Assembly (NCBI RefSeq): GCF_000427425.1
Contig: NZ_KE386494.1
Coordinates: forward strand, 66,857 to 130,856
DNA: 64,000 nt
Source: Caldanaerobius polysaccharolyticus DSM 13641
GTDB taxonomy: Bacteria; Bacillota; Thermoanaerobacteria; Thermoanaerobacterales; Caldanaerobiaceae
Direction of reading: 5' to 3'
The notes under the pieces are model-generated. The model worked only from the letters and a program-made list of their open reading frames with translations, searched no databases and was not told the DNA's origin. Shown piece by piece: positions 53,770 through 62,882 of the stretch. Numbering within the stretch: position 1 is the stretch's first letter; each line of letters starts with the position of its first letter. The position numbers and the translations under genes are program-made.

Positions 53770-56700
53770 TGCTCCACCCCCTGATTCAATGACCTATGGC
53801 CTCTTACCTTTTTCTTTAGGTCATCAAGCATGGCGTAAACAACAGGTATAAGCACTGGTGTCAAAACGGTGGACGTTATAAGCCCTCCTATCAAAACCAC
53901 CGCCATACCCGACTTCACCTCGCTGCCCTCATTTAAAGCCAGCGCAGCTGGCAACATGCCCGCTATCATGGTTATAGACGTCATAAGTATAGGCCTCAGT
54001 CTCGTTGTACCAGCCTCTATTAATGCGTCCTTAAATGCCAGTCCTCTTTTCATAAGGGTGTTGGTGTAATCAATCAGTAATGTACCGTTTTTTGATGCCA
54101 GTCCGTCCAGCATGATAATACCTATAAGCGACACGATATTCAACGACTTGCCTGTTATCGCAAGGGCGACCAAAGCACCTATGGCGCCGCAGGGCAGAGA
54201 CAACATCCTGAGAAAAGGCGTAAGGAAAGATTCATACAATACCACAAGAATCATGTATACCAAGATCACTGAGATAATAAGGGCTTTTATAAGAGAATCA
54301 AAAGAAGTAGCCATATTCTGCTGGTCACCACCCAACGTTATCTCATACCCCGGAGGAATTTGAAGCTTATCTATTTTCTCCTTTATGTCCTGCGTAATGC
54401 TTCCCAAAGGCCTGCCCGATACATTGGCCGACACGGTTACCAGTTCCCTTTTATTTAACCTTAACTTCTGAGGAGGCGAATCCGACGTATAAATCCTGGC
54501 CACCTGGTTAAGCCTTACCTGCTGACCTGTAGAATTTGAAATCTTTATTGTCCCGATGTCGTAAGGCGTCATGCTGCCGCTATACTTTACAGTTATTTCG
54601 TACTCATCGCCGTTTGCCCTGTAGATACCCGCACTGGCCCCTTCATTCGATGCCGCCTTAACAGAAGTGTAAATATCCCCAGGCCTTATGTTGTAAAATG
54701 CTGATGCAGCGGGGTCAATCTTGATATTTACTTCACTTTGATTGAGCATGGCGGTGCTATCCACATCTCGGGTTCCAGGCGTGGTTCTGACAATGTCCTC
54801 CACCTTTTTTGCAATCTGCCGTACCACATCAATATTGTCACCAGTGACATTCACCGCAACGGGTTTATCGCTGTCCTCAGAAGTGCGTCCTACCAAGCTG
54901 TTTTCTGTCACCGATGCGTCAATACCTGGTATAGATGCAAGATACTCCCTGACTTTTTCTGCTACCTCACTTTGAGATAGCTTTCTGTTCCTTTTATCTA
55001 CAAGGTTCACCGTTATAGAAGCAGTTGATGGATCACCCTGAATTCCCACCTGGGATATAAAATCCTTCACCTCGGGCAAGCTCTTCAAGTAGCGTTCTAC
55101 CGCTTTTACTTTTGTATCTGTCCTATTTATACTAGAATTCGGATCTGTCCTCAAATTTATTGTAAAGGCGCTTTGATCGGTATTAGGCAGAAATTCCGCG
55201 GTTATATAATTTAGGGGTATAAGAAGTATGCTCGCGATAAAAGCAATCAATACCAAGCTGACTATTTTCCATCTGTTATCTATCGACCAGATTAAAAATC
55301 TTCTATATCTTTCTGTTAGCGCTTTGAGTTTGTTTTGAAAATAGCCTTCTCTATCCGGCGCTTTTCTATTAGGTACTGATTTTAATACCCTTGATGCTAG
55401 CATGGGTGTTAGAGTAAAGGATACAGCAAGCGAAAAACTAGTAGCAAAAACCACTGTGAGGCCAAACTCCCTAAAAAATTTTCCTACCATGTCCGACATA
55501 AAGGCCACAGGTCCAAACACGACGATGTCACATAAAGTTATAGCTATAGCAGCCATTGCTATTTCCCTTCTGCCGTTTATTGCCGCGTGTATAGGATCTT
55601 CTCCCCGCTTTATGTGCCTTTCTATATTCTCTATGATCACAATAGAATCGTCTACCAGTATACCTATTGACACTGACAAAGCCAACAAAGACAAAAGGTT
55701 CAGCGTAAAATGAAACACGTACATCATAAAAAACGTAGCGATAAGCGAAGTGGGAATTGCTACCAATACTATAAATGACGACCTTAACTGCCCTAAAAAA
55801 AGCAACATGACTACAGCAGTAGTTATTACCCCTTCAATGAGGTTTCTCTTTATCTCCTTTAGAGTGGCATTTATAAATTTTGAGGAGTCGCTCGCTATGT
55901 TTACCTTTACTCCTTTTGGCAGTTCTTTTTGTATTGCTTCTAGGTCTTTTTTTACCCTATCTGTTGTTTCAACTATATTGGCATCGCTTTGCTTTTTAAT
56001 AAATATGCCTATAGCTGTTTTGCCATTATCTCGAACATAACTTTGAGCAGGAGGATATTTTAGCGATACGTCTGCAATCTCGGATAAAGGTATAGAGTCT
56101 CCTGTAAGAAGGGGAATTCTTAAGTTTTTTACATCGTTTATGTCTTTAAATTCTCCCGCTATTTTAATTGTTTCGCTCCTATCGCCGTTATCTAATTTGC
56201 CTGTTGGAATGTCTACATTACTGGATTGTATAACGTTTGCTACCATAGATGGAGTAATACCGTAATAATCCATTTTTGTCCTGTCAAGAGCTATTAGGAG
56301 CTGTTTTTTGTATGCCCCTTCAATGGATACTTCTCCTACACCATCGACCTTTTCGATTTTCTGTTTTACTTCATTAGCCGCGTTGTAAAGTTCATCGTAC
56401 GGTACTGAACCCGATATAGTAAGTATAAGTACAGGCATAGCATCTTTATTGTATTTCATGACCACAGGCCTTGAAGCATCCTTGGGCAAATCACCGGATA
56501 TACTCGCTATAGCCTGTTGAACATCGTTAAAGGCGTTGTTTAAATTGGTACTCATGGAGAATTTGAGTATGTTGTAGCAATAGCCGTCATTTGAGACCGA
56601 TCTTACCGTTTCAATGCCGCTTACACCTGATACGGCGTCTTCAATAGGCTTTGCCACTTCCTTTTCTATTTCATCTGCGCTGGCCCCAGGATATGTAGTG

Positions 56701-56843
56701 AATATGGTTATGTACGGAGTGTCTATCGACGGCAATAAATCGGCACCTAGATGGTTATAACCGTAAACCCCTAATCCCATTACGAATAAAACAACCATCA
56801 ATACCCCAAGAGGTTTTTTAACAGATAATTCTGTGACCCCCAT
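53766..56843 (-). CDS. RND family efflux transporter (AcrB/HAE-like)
   Basis: The 1025-residue inner-membrane proton antiporter has twelve helices and two large extracytoplasmic loops. Conserved blocks include DLLPSIDTPYITIFTTYPGA, the helix 4 proton-relay region SIGILVDDSIVIIENIERH and the late IMLDGLASKNGTLLIDYTN. Note the DD pair in helix 4, as in AcrB. Substrates are unknown. ATG 56843 follows GGAGAG. It heads an operon with the adaptor and MarR genes. Confidence 0.94.
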   Translation of the reverse strand: MGVTELSVKKPLGVLMVVLFVMGLGVYGYNHLGADLLPSIDTPYITIFTTYPGASADEIEKEVAKPIEDAVSGVSGIETVRSVSNDGYCYNILKFSMSTNLNNAFNDVQQAIASISGDLPKDASRPVVMKYNKDAMPVLILTISGSVPYDELYNAANEVKQKIEKVDGVGEVSIEGAYKKQLLIALDRTKMDYYGITPSMVANVIQSSNVDIPTGKLDNGDRSETIKIAGEFKDINDVKNLRIPLLTGDSIPLSEIADVSLKYPPAQSYVRDNGKTAIGIFIKKQSDANIVETTDRVKKDLEAIQKELPKGVKVNIASDSSKFINATLKEIKRNLIEGVITTAVVMLLFLGQLRSSFIVLVAIPTSLIATFFMMYVFHFTLNLLSLLALSVSIGILVDDSIVIIENIERHIKRGEDPIHAAINGRREIAMAAIAITLCDIVVFGPVAFMSDMVGKFFREFGLTVVFATSFSLAVSFTLTPMLASRVLKSVPNRKAPDREGYFQNKLKALTERYRRFLIWSIDNRWKIVSLVLIAFIASILLIPLNYITAEFLPNTDQSAFTINLRTDPNSSINRTDTKVKAVERYLKSLPEVKDFISQVGIQGDPSTASITVNLVDKRNRKLSQSEVAEKVREYLASIPGIDASVTENSLVGRTSEDSDKPVAVNVTGDNIDVVRQIAKKVEDIVRTTPGTRDVDSTAMLNQSEVNIKIDPAASAFYNIRPGDIYTSVKAASNEGASAGIYRANGDEYEITVKYSGSMTPYDIGTIKISNSTGQQVRLNQVARIYTSDSPPQKLRLNKRELVTVSANVSGRPLGSITQDIKEKIDKLQIPPGYEITLGGDQQNMATSFDSLIKALIISVILVYMILVVLYESFLTPFLRMLSLPCGAIGALVALAITGKSLNIVSLIGIIMLDGLASKNGTLLIDYTNTLMKRGLAFKDALIEAGTTRLRPILMTSITMIAGMLPAALALNEGSEVKSGMAVVLIGGLITSTVLTPVLIPVVYAMLDDLKKKVRGHRSLNQGVEQ

Positions 56844-56880
56844 TTAATCTCTCCTTTAATTTTAATTATGTTCTATAACA

Positions 56881-56914
56881 GTTATATTATATAACCATTA
56901 AGTGCAGAAGTCAA
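56881..56914 (-). promoter_or_regulatory. RND operon promoter with operator over the -10
   Basis: On the - strand, TTGACT (56909-56914), a 17-base spacer and TATAAT (56886-56891). The -10 lies inside the perfect palindrome GTTATAT-A-ATATAAC (56881-56895), a likely MarR site. Confidence 0.75.
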
Positions 56915-56925
56915 TTTGATAACTA

Positions 56926-56956
56926 AAGAATGCCTGGCTGTACACCAGGCATTCTT
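56926..56956 (-). terminator. Terminator of the DUF1646 gene
   Basis: AAGAATGCCTGG / CCAGGCATTCTT with a 7-base loop, overlapping the stop codon. The stem is nearly identical to that at 58087-58111. Confidence 0.8.
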
Positions 56957-57977
56957 AAATTATAAACAGTACAGCAAAATACACTAATAAAAGTGTTATA
57001 CCTATAGGAACGCCGATTTGCGCCCATTCCGTACTTTTTATTTTTAATTTGCCTGCACAAATAATGTTCGGAATGTTGCCGGGAATTAACATACCACCGC
57101 TAATTATTAGGCCCATTAATATAGCCCTTACCTGTTCCTGGGTCATTAGAGGAGAAAACTCCGCTGCTGCCAGCGTAGCATTATCAACAATCGCTGAAAT
57201 TGTATTTACCCAATATAATAGTTCGCTTTTCATCTTAACAATGTACACGTCAACGATGGGTTTAAACCCTGTTCCCAAAAGTTCTAACGCAACTACAAAT
57301 ACAAACACTTTGAACGCTCTGATAAGCACATCTCTTACATTTTCACTATCTTCGATCTCTCCTGTAAGATCCACGTCATTATTATTCTTTCTCGCAAAAA
57401 ACATACCAATCAGTCCCATGGCCAATATGGCGAGTATAACATCTATCCCTATTAGTCTAATCAAATAAAAGAAGTCGGTATTTAATTTTGAAACGACGAT
57501 TGTAGACAGTGGCTCTCCAATAGGCGTCAAAACAGCACCAAGGCCGATGGAAAAACATGCAGCAACAATTATATTTATCTTTGCTTTCCTTGCAAGAGGC
57601 AAACAACTGACGATCTCCACAAGTATCAATGAGGCGATTATCGCTGTAATAACGCTTGATATAAGGCCAAGAAAAACCACTATAATAAAAACAAAAAATC
57701 TTAACGATATTCTATTCACAAGTTTTTCAATACCGGCCTTTAATTTCTCTCTAAATAGCGTAAAAATTAGCCCCGCGATTAAAACTGCTAAAGTAATGTA
57801 ATACATCAAGGGGTTTTTAAAGACGCGTAAAAACAAATCTGTACTGACCTGTTTTGACACAACAACCGACACAATACCCATGGCAAAGAGAAAATACTCC
57901 AAGTTGTGTTCAATTACTTTTACCATAAATGGGAGCACAAAGATAAGAATGAGAATAACAGCCAATGCTATAAGCAC
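56955..57977 (-). CDS. DUF1646 family membrane protein, probable ion transporter
   Basis: The 340-residue protein has about ten membrane helices. It matches DUF1646, a branch of the ion transporter superfamily with NhaD/ArsB/CitMHS. Two similar half-motifs are visible (GAVLTPIGEPLSTIVVSKL and SGGMLIPGNIPNIICAGKLK), which suggest an inverted repeat architecture with re-entrant loops. Start GTG 57977 follows AAGGAGGC. The ion is unknown; a Na+/H+ antiport role is possible. Confidence 0.8.
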   Translation of the reverse strand: MLIALAVILILIFVLPFMVKVIEHNLEYFLFAMGIVSVVVSKQVSTDLFLRVFKNPLMYYITLAVLIAGLIFTLFREKLKAGIEKLVNRISLRFFVFIIVVFLGLISSVITAIIASLILVEIVSCLPLARKAKINIIVAACFSIGLGAVLTPIGEPLSTIVVSKLNTDFFYLIRLIGIDVILAILAMGLIGMFFARKNNNDVDLTGEIEDSENVRDVLIRAFKVFVFVVALELLGTGFKPIVDVYIVKMKSELLYWVNTISAIVDNATLAAAEFSPLMTQEQVRAILMGLIISGGMLIPGNIPNIICAGKLKIKSTEWAQIGVPIGITLLLVYFAVLFII

Positions 57978-58086
57978 TTAGAAGCCTCCTTCGCTTTTTC
58001 TTATATCATTTACCATCACATATAATATATTATATTATAACATAAAATCCGGTTTTGTAGAAAAAAAGAAGAAATACTGCATAAAT

Positions 58087-58111
58087 AATGCCTGGCTGCA
58101 TACCAGGCATT
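58087..58111 (-). terminator. Terminator of the second sugar ABC operon
   Basis: AATGCCTGG / CCAGGCATT with a 7-base loop, followed by ATTTAT on the - strand. The rest of the gap 57978-58131 is AT-rich with nothing else recognised. Confidence 0.75.
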
Positions 58112-58131
58112 ACTTAAATAAATCAAAAATA

Positions 58132-58962
58132 TTAACCTTTTACAGCTCCCGCCACCATTCCAGCTACAATTTTTTTGTTAAAGAAAATAAATAGTATTAG
58201 CGGTGGAATTGATATCAATACGACGTCAGCAAAAAGCAAGTTCCAAGACGTAATATATCGACCCATAAAATAGTAAAGAGAAAGTTGCACTGTTACATTA
58301 TCTGCTCCCGGAAGAAAGTATAGCGGGTTAACGAAATCATTGAAAATAGTTAAACCTGAAAGAACAATTATTGTGGATGTAACCGGTTTTAGGAGCGGAA
58401 ATATGATCTGGAAAAACAACCTTAGACCTCCACATCCATCAATAACAGCGGCTTCATCGATTTCACGGGGTATAGTGGCTATAAAACTCCTATACAGTAT
58501 AGCTGCAAAGGGGAATGACAACGCTACTTCCACAAGGATCATTCCCGATAGTGTTTTAAACAAGCCAATCGCCCGTAAAACCCATATAGTTGGCACTATT
58601 GAAGGTGGTATCATAAGCCCTGAAAGGACAAGGAAATTTATATACGGAGACGCTTTGCCGTTCCTGCGCTGCATTACAAATCCTGCCATTGAGCCCACAA
58701 TTATTAAAACGATAATTGAAAAAACGGTAATAACCGTGCTGTTAAAGAACGCCCGAATAACCATTCCGTCTTCAGCGGTCAGAACGGCCCTGTAGTTTTC
58801 AATAATCTGAAATGTTTTCGGCCAAGCTATACTCATATCTGCTGCCTCTGTTGGGGTTTTAAATGAGTTTATAGTTACAAAGTAAAGGGGAACTCCAAAA
58901 ATTAATAATGCCAAAAAGACAGCAAAAGATTCTACCGCAAAATTTTTAATCCTATTAGTCAT
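58132..58962 (-). CDS. Sugar ABC transporter permease, MalG type (second system)
   Basis: The 276-residue permease has six helices and an EAA loop (DEAAVIDGCGGLRLFFQIIF). It overlaps the MalF-type gene by four bases. It is the last gene of the operon. Confidence 0.92.
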   Translation of the reverse strand: MTNRIKNFAVESFAVFLALLIFGVPLYFVTINSFKTPTEAADMSIAWPKTFQIIENYRAVLTAEDGMVIRAFFNSTVITVFSIIVLIIVGSMAGFVMQRRNGKASPYINFLVLSGLMIPPSIVPTIWVLRAIGLFKTLSGMILVEVALSFPFAAILYRSFIATIPREIDEAAVIDGCGGLRLFFQIIFPLLKPVTSTIIVLSGLTIFNDFVNPLYFLPGADNVTVQLSLYYFMGRYITSWNLLFADVVLISIPPLILFIFFNKKIVAGMVAGAVKG

Positions 58963-59825
58963 AACTCCACCTCGCTTTTTGTAAGAAATCTGTACAATGG
59001 GAAAGCCAAAACCGCTATAAATATAAAAAGAATAACGTTACCCGCTGTAGAAAGTCCATAGAAACCAGCAGCATACTGTTTATAAATTATCGAGGAAATA
59101 AGATCTGTACTAAAGCCCGGCCCGCCTTTTGTCATAACCCATATAAGGTCAAAAGTACGTAGACCGCCTATAAATGAAAGGATTATTACGGTGTTCATAG
59201 CAGGACGACAAAGCGGCAGGGTGATATTCCAGAACTTATCAAAGGAGTTTCCGCCGTCAACTACGACGGCCTCGTAATACTCCTTGGGAATTGACATGAT
59301 ACCCGCAATGTAAATAACTGTAGCTATGCCAACACCTTTCCACACATCTACAAATATGACCGACAAAAGTGCAATTTTGGTATTGCCCAACCAATCAGGT
59401 CCTGTAATGCCAATTGTAGCAAGTGCCTTATTGATAACACCTAGAGTGGGATGCATCATACTGGTGAAAGCAACGCCAACCGCCACTGTGCTTAAAATAG
59501 CCGGGAAAAAAACCATTGCACGCAGGAAATCTTTAGTCTTGATATTCGTACAAAGAAATGTAGCAAGTAAAAGGCCAAATACGACCTTCAGCCCACTTGT
59601 CAATACAGCGTAAATGATGGTGTTTTTAAAACCTATATTTAACGAGGGTTCTGAGAAAAATTCAATAAAGTTCTCCAAACCATTAAACCGCCAATCTGTA
59701 AGGGTCCACCATGTCATGCTAAAAAAGAACGACATTGCCATCGGTAACAAGAACAATCCACCATAAACAATACCTGCAGGTAAAAGGAAGTTATAGGAAT
59801 ATAGCTTTTTTGACATTTTGCCCAC
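58959..59825 (-). CDS. Sugar ABC transporter permease, MalF type (second system)
   Basis: The 288-residue permease has six helices and an EAA loop (YEAVVVDGGNSFDKFWNITL). AGGAGGAGAG precedes the ATG at 59825. It follows an intercistronic hairpin after the binding-protein gene. Confidence 0.92.
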   Translation of the reverse strand: MGKMSKKLYSYNFLLPAGIVYGGLFLLPMAMSFFFSMTWWTLTDWRFNGLENFIEFFSEPSLNIGFKNTIIYAVLTSGLKVVFGLLLATFLCTNIKTKDFLRAMVFFPAILSTVAVGVAFTSMMHPTLGVINKALATIGITGPDWLGNTKIALLSVIFVDVWKGVGIATVIYIAGIMSIPKEYYEAVVVDGGNSFDKFWNITLPLCRPAMNTVIILSFIGGLRTFDLIWVMTKGGPGFSTDLISSIIYKQYAAGFYGLSTAGNVILFIFIAVLAFPLYRFLTKSEVEL

Positions 59826-59849
59826 TTTTATCTCTCCTCCTCAAAAGAT

Positions 59850-59876
59850 TGGTCCTACCTGAAAACAGTAGGACCA
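59850..59876 (-). promoter_or_regulatory. Intercistronic stem-loop in the second sugar ABC operon
   Basis: TGGTCCTAC / GTAGGACCA with a 9-base loop, between binding protein and permease, with no T-run. It matches the position of the hairpin at 48831-48876. Confidence 0.65.
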
Positions 59877-59888
59877 TTATATACATAT

Positions 59889-61223
59889 TTACCATCCCTG
59901 GAGTCCAAGTTGCTTGGCTTGCTTTTCCACATCCTTATCATATTCTGCAGCAGCTTCTTTTGGCGACTTAGCGCCGCTACCGTTCTCCACGCAAATCTGC
60001 GGAAGATTTGGCCCTTTTAAAGGCGTAAGGAACTCAAGGGCAGGAGCAATCTTGCCTTCCTTAAAATACGGGAGCAGATCCTTGACAGCTGCAAACGTAT
60101 CCTCTGGAAGATTTACACCCTTTATGGGGAAGGGACCCTGTGCTTTTTCCTTTGACAGAAAAGCATCAATACCCTCTTTTGAAACGAAAAATTCTACCCA
60201 TTTCTTTGCAGCATCGATATTCTTACTGTTCTTGTATATATATATCCCAGCAGGCATCCACACGGTAAGACCGTTTTTGTCAGCGCTATCCCCAGGCTGC
60301 GCAAATGCACCTATATCGTCGATTTTGTCAGGAAAATTCCTGTAGATATTGGGAAGAGCGACGGTAAGCATAGGATAATGTGCTCCGGTACCTTCAGCAA
60401 GCATTTTTAAAGCTCTATCGTAAGTTGTAGCGAGAAAATCTTTATTCATATAGCCTTTTTTAAATATTTCCTGTTGCTTCTCAAAACTTCTAAGGGCTGC
60501 AGGAGTTGTGGCAAACTTTGCTTTATTAGCAGTAAAATCTGTCGCAAAATTAGGATCCTTAACTTGTACATTGTAATAATCTGCCAGTACAATAAGTTGA
60601 GAGGTCCAGTCATCTTTGTACGATCCAATCACAGGCGTTTTACCAGCTGCCTTAATCTTTTCAAGGTTAGCCAAAAGCTCATCCCAGGTTTTTGGAACTT
60701 TAAGTCCAAGTTCATTGTATACTTTTTTATTATAAAGCCAGACGCCTGCAGCCGTGGTACCCCCTGGTATTCCATATACCTTCCCTTTGTAGCTTACGGT
60801 AGCTTTAAAAGCATCGTCGAAATTGGCTACATAAGGTTCGTCTGTAAGGTCCACAAAGTTAGCTTCAGGGTTAAGGGCCTGAAATAGCGAACCTGAGTTA
60901 TAATAGCACAGATCATCCATCTCTCCTGTAGCCAGACGGGTCTTTACAATGTTATCACCCTCTGAACCACCCGGGCGAAGGTCGATTTTGGTTTTGATCC
61001 CGGTCTTTTTCTCAAAAGCCTCTATTACAGCTTTAATACCATCGAGTGAGCTTTGATTGTCGACTAGGAGTGTAAGCGTAGTTCCTTTCTCCGACGTTTT
61101 ACTTTGTTCGCCGGACTTTGATGTCTCCTTTGAGGTTGTCTTTGAACCACAGCCTGTAAGCAACGTAAAAAGAATTGCTACAGCAGTCATCAGTGAAATA
61201 ATTTTCCTTGTGCTTATACTCAT
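59889..61223 (-). CDS. Family 1 sugar-binding lipoprotein (second system)
   Basis: The 444-residue lipoprotein has signal AILFTLLTGCGSK and the SBP_bac_1 fold (GKVYGIPGGTTAAGVWLYNK, WVEFFVSKEGIDAFLSKEKA). GAGGGGG precedes ATG 61223. The adjacent YesMN-like two-component system probably controls it; the sugar is unknown. Bases 61224-61343 hold a small ACATAGA/TCTATGT hairpin and no clear promoter. Confidence 0.9.
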   Translation of the reverse strand: MSISTRKIISLMTAVAILFTLLTGCGSKTTSKETSKSGEQSKTSEKGTTLTLLVDNQSSLDGIKAVIEAFEKKTGIKTKIDLRPGGSEGDNIVKTRLATGEMDDLCYYNSGSLFQALNPEANFVDLTDEPYVANFDDAFKATVSYKGKVYGIPGGTTAAGVWLYNKKVYNELGLKVPKTWDELLANLEKIKAAGKTPVIGSYKDDWTSQLIVLADYYNVQVKDPNFATDFTANKAKFATTPAALRSFEKQQEIFKKGYMNKDFLATTYDRALKMLAEGTGAHYPMLTVALPNIYRNFPDKIDDIGAFAQPGDSADKNGLTVWMPAGIYIYKNSKNIDAAKKWVEFFVSKEGIDAFLSKEKAQGPFPIKGVNLPEDTFAAVKDLLPYFKEGKIAPALEFLTPLKGPNLPQICVENGSGAKSPKEAAAEYDKDVEKQAKQLGLQGW

Positions 61224-61343
61224 ATTCTTTCCCCCTCGTTAATTATTTTAAAATCACGAGTTTATTTTATATTAACTATCAACTGCAATACATAGATTAA
61301 ACAGAACATCTCTATGTAAAATCCAAAACTTATTTTTAGGCTT

Positions 61344-62882
61344 TTATCCTGTTGCTATTTTTGCTGCATATTCTGATGGGGGCATACCTGTTATGGATCG
61401 AAAAACGCGACTAAAATAGAATTGGTCGCTATAGCCTACGATTGAAGCTACATCCTTCAATGGCATATTTGGGTTTTCCTCAATAAGCCGCTTTGCCTTA
61501 TCAATCCTTCTCATCGTCAGATATTCGTTAAAGGACATGTTTTCGTATTTGCGGAATAACCTGCTTAAATAAGTTTGAGATATTCCAAATACAGAGCATA
61601 CAGATTGGAGAGAAAGTTGTTCCGATATATTTTGCTCCAAATACTCCTCTATAGATCTAAAAAAGGCTAGTGTATCCACTTTATAGTGTCTTTTTTCATC
61701 GTGTTGTACAATTTTTTTCACAATCTCCCATATATTAGCCATAAGTTCGCCAAAAGTAGTTGAATAGTATAGCGCCTCATCCAACATAAATTCAATATCG
61801 CAGTTCTGATCCTCACTAAACGTTGTAGAATATTTTTTGATATGATAAAGTATTTGCCGCAAATTGCTCTCAACCCACAATTGAGTGCGTTTTTCCCTCT
61901 CCCATGTATTAAAAAGCTTTATAAATTCTTGCTTTAGCTCATCGTACATTCTATTTGTAACAAGAAAGCCTATCTTGTTTACCAATACCCCGTCTAAAAC
62001 CGGATGAATCTCCAGATTACAACGGGTTTGAGGTGAGTCAAAAATTACCTGGGAAAGGCCGATGACTATGTTGTTATCCAATGTGCGGTACAGGTTCGCA
62101 ATGGTCTTTTTGCAGTCAGATAATTCAAATAATTTTGAAGTGAAAGCTATAGTGTAATAGCCGTCGGACAGTTTGGGGCCAATCTGACCAACCATCTCTT
62201 TAAAACGATTTTGCTGAGCATGGCTTTCTGGAGCATGGAAAAAAATCAATTCCCTTTCGTCTCTACCAGGTAAAATCCATGTGTTTTTAAAGCGCGTAAC
62301 ATTAGACAATATGCCAATTCCATCATCAATATTATATCCCGCCGCATGCTTTGAGGCGAATCGTGAGGGTAAACCGTTTTGGCGTAAAATCGCCGCCGAA
62401 TAGTACTTATATGGAAGATATCTTTCTGCCTGCCAGCTCTCCACCGCCTTTCCGTTCAAAATTTGCTTGAGCAGCAGTACGCATCTTTCATAGCGCTCCT
62501 TTTCGATTCTTTCCTTGATGGTGTCCAGCAGACTTTTTAATTGTTTAGGATTTACCGGCTTTAGCAAATAATCAACGACGCCAGATTTTATCGCACCTTT
62601 AGCGTATTCAAAATCCTGATATCCGCTCACTATCACCGAATAGATAAACGGAAACTCTTCCCTAACTCTGGCCACAAGCTCTATCCCATCCATACCTGCC
62701 ATCTTTATATCAGTTATGACTACATCAGGTTTTAATGATCGAATTTTTTCTAGCCCATCAATACCGTTTTCTGCTGTGCCAATAATCTCAAAACCATTGC
62801 ACCGCAATTCTATAATAGCCTTAAGATAACGCATTGCTGAAGGCTCGTCTTCTACAATGACAACCTTAACCATTATTATCAC
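61344..62882 (-). CDS. AraC-type response regulator (YesN-like)
   Basis: The 512-residue protein has an N-terminal receiver (VVIVEDEPSAMRYLKAI, phospho-Asp in VVITDIKMAGMDG, Lys in YLLKPVNPKQL), a middle domain without recognised motif (about residues 130-400) and a C-terminal AraC double helix-turn-helix (SLQSVCSVFGISQTYLSRLF, LKDVASIVGYSDQFYFSRVF). It overlaps its kinase gene by 17 bases and lies directly upstream of the sugar ABC genes, its likely targets. Confidence 0.93.
   Translation of the reverse strand: MIIMVKVVIVEDEPSAMRYLKAIIELRCNGFEIIGTAENGIDGLEKIRSLKPDVVITDIKMAGMDGIELVARVREEFPFIYSVIVSGYQDFEYAKGAIKSGVVDYLLKPVNPKQLKSLLDTIKERIEKERYERCVLLLKQILNGKAVESWQAERYLPYKYYSAAILRQNGLPSRFASKHAAGYNIDDGIGILSNVTRFKNTWILPGRDERELIFFHAPESHAQQNRFKEMVGQIGPKLSDGYYTIAFTSKLFELSDCKKTIANLYRTLDNNIVIGLSQVIFDSPQTRCNLEIHPVLDGVLVNKIGFLVTNRMYDELKQEFIKLFNTWEREKRTQLWVESNLRQILYHIKKYSTTFSEDQNCDIEFMLDEALYYSTTFGELMANIWEIVKKIVQHDEKRHYKVDTLAFFRSIEEYLEQNISEQLSLQSVCSVFGISQTYLSRLFRKYENMSFNEYLTMRRIDKAKRLIEENPNMPLKDVASIVGYSDQFYFSRVFRSITGMPPSEYAAKIATG

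Noticed and set aside
61275-61315. ACATAGA/TCTATGT hairpin as a terminator of the response regulator gene
   Set aside because: The stem is seven A/T-rich pairs with no T-run; too weak to call.
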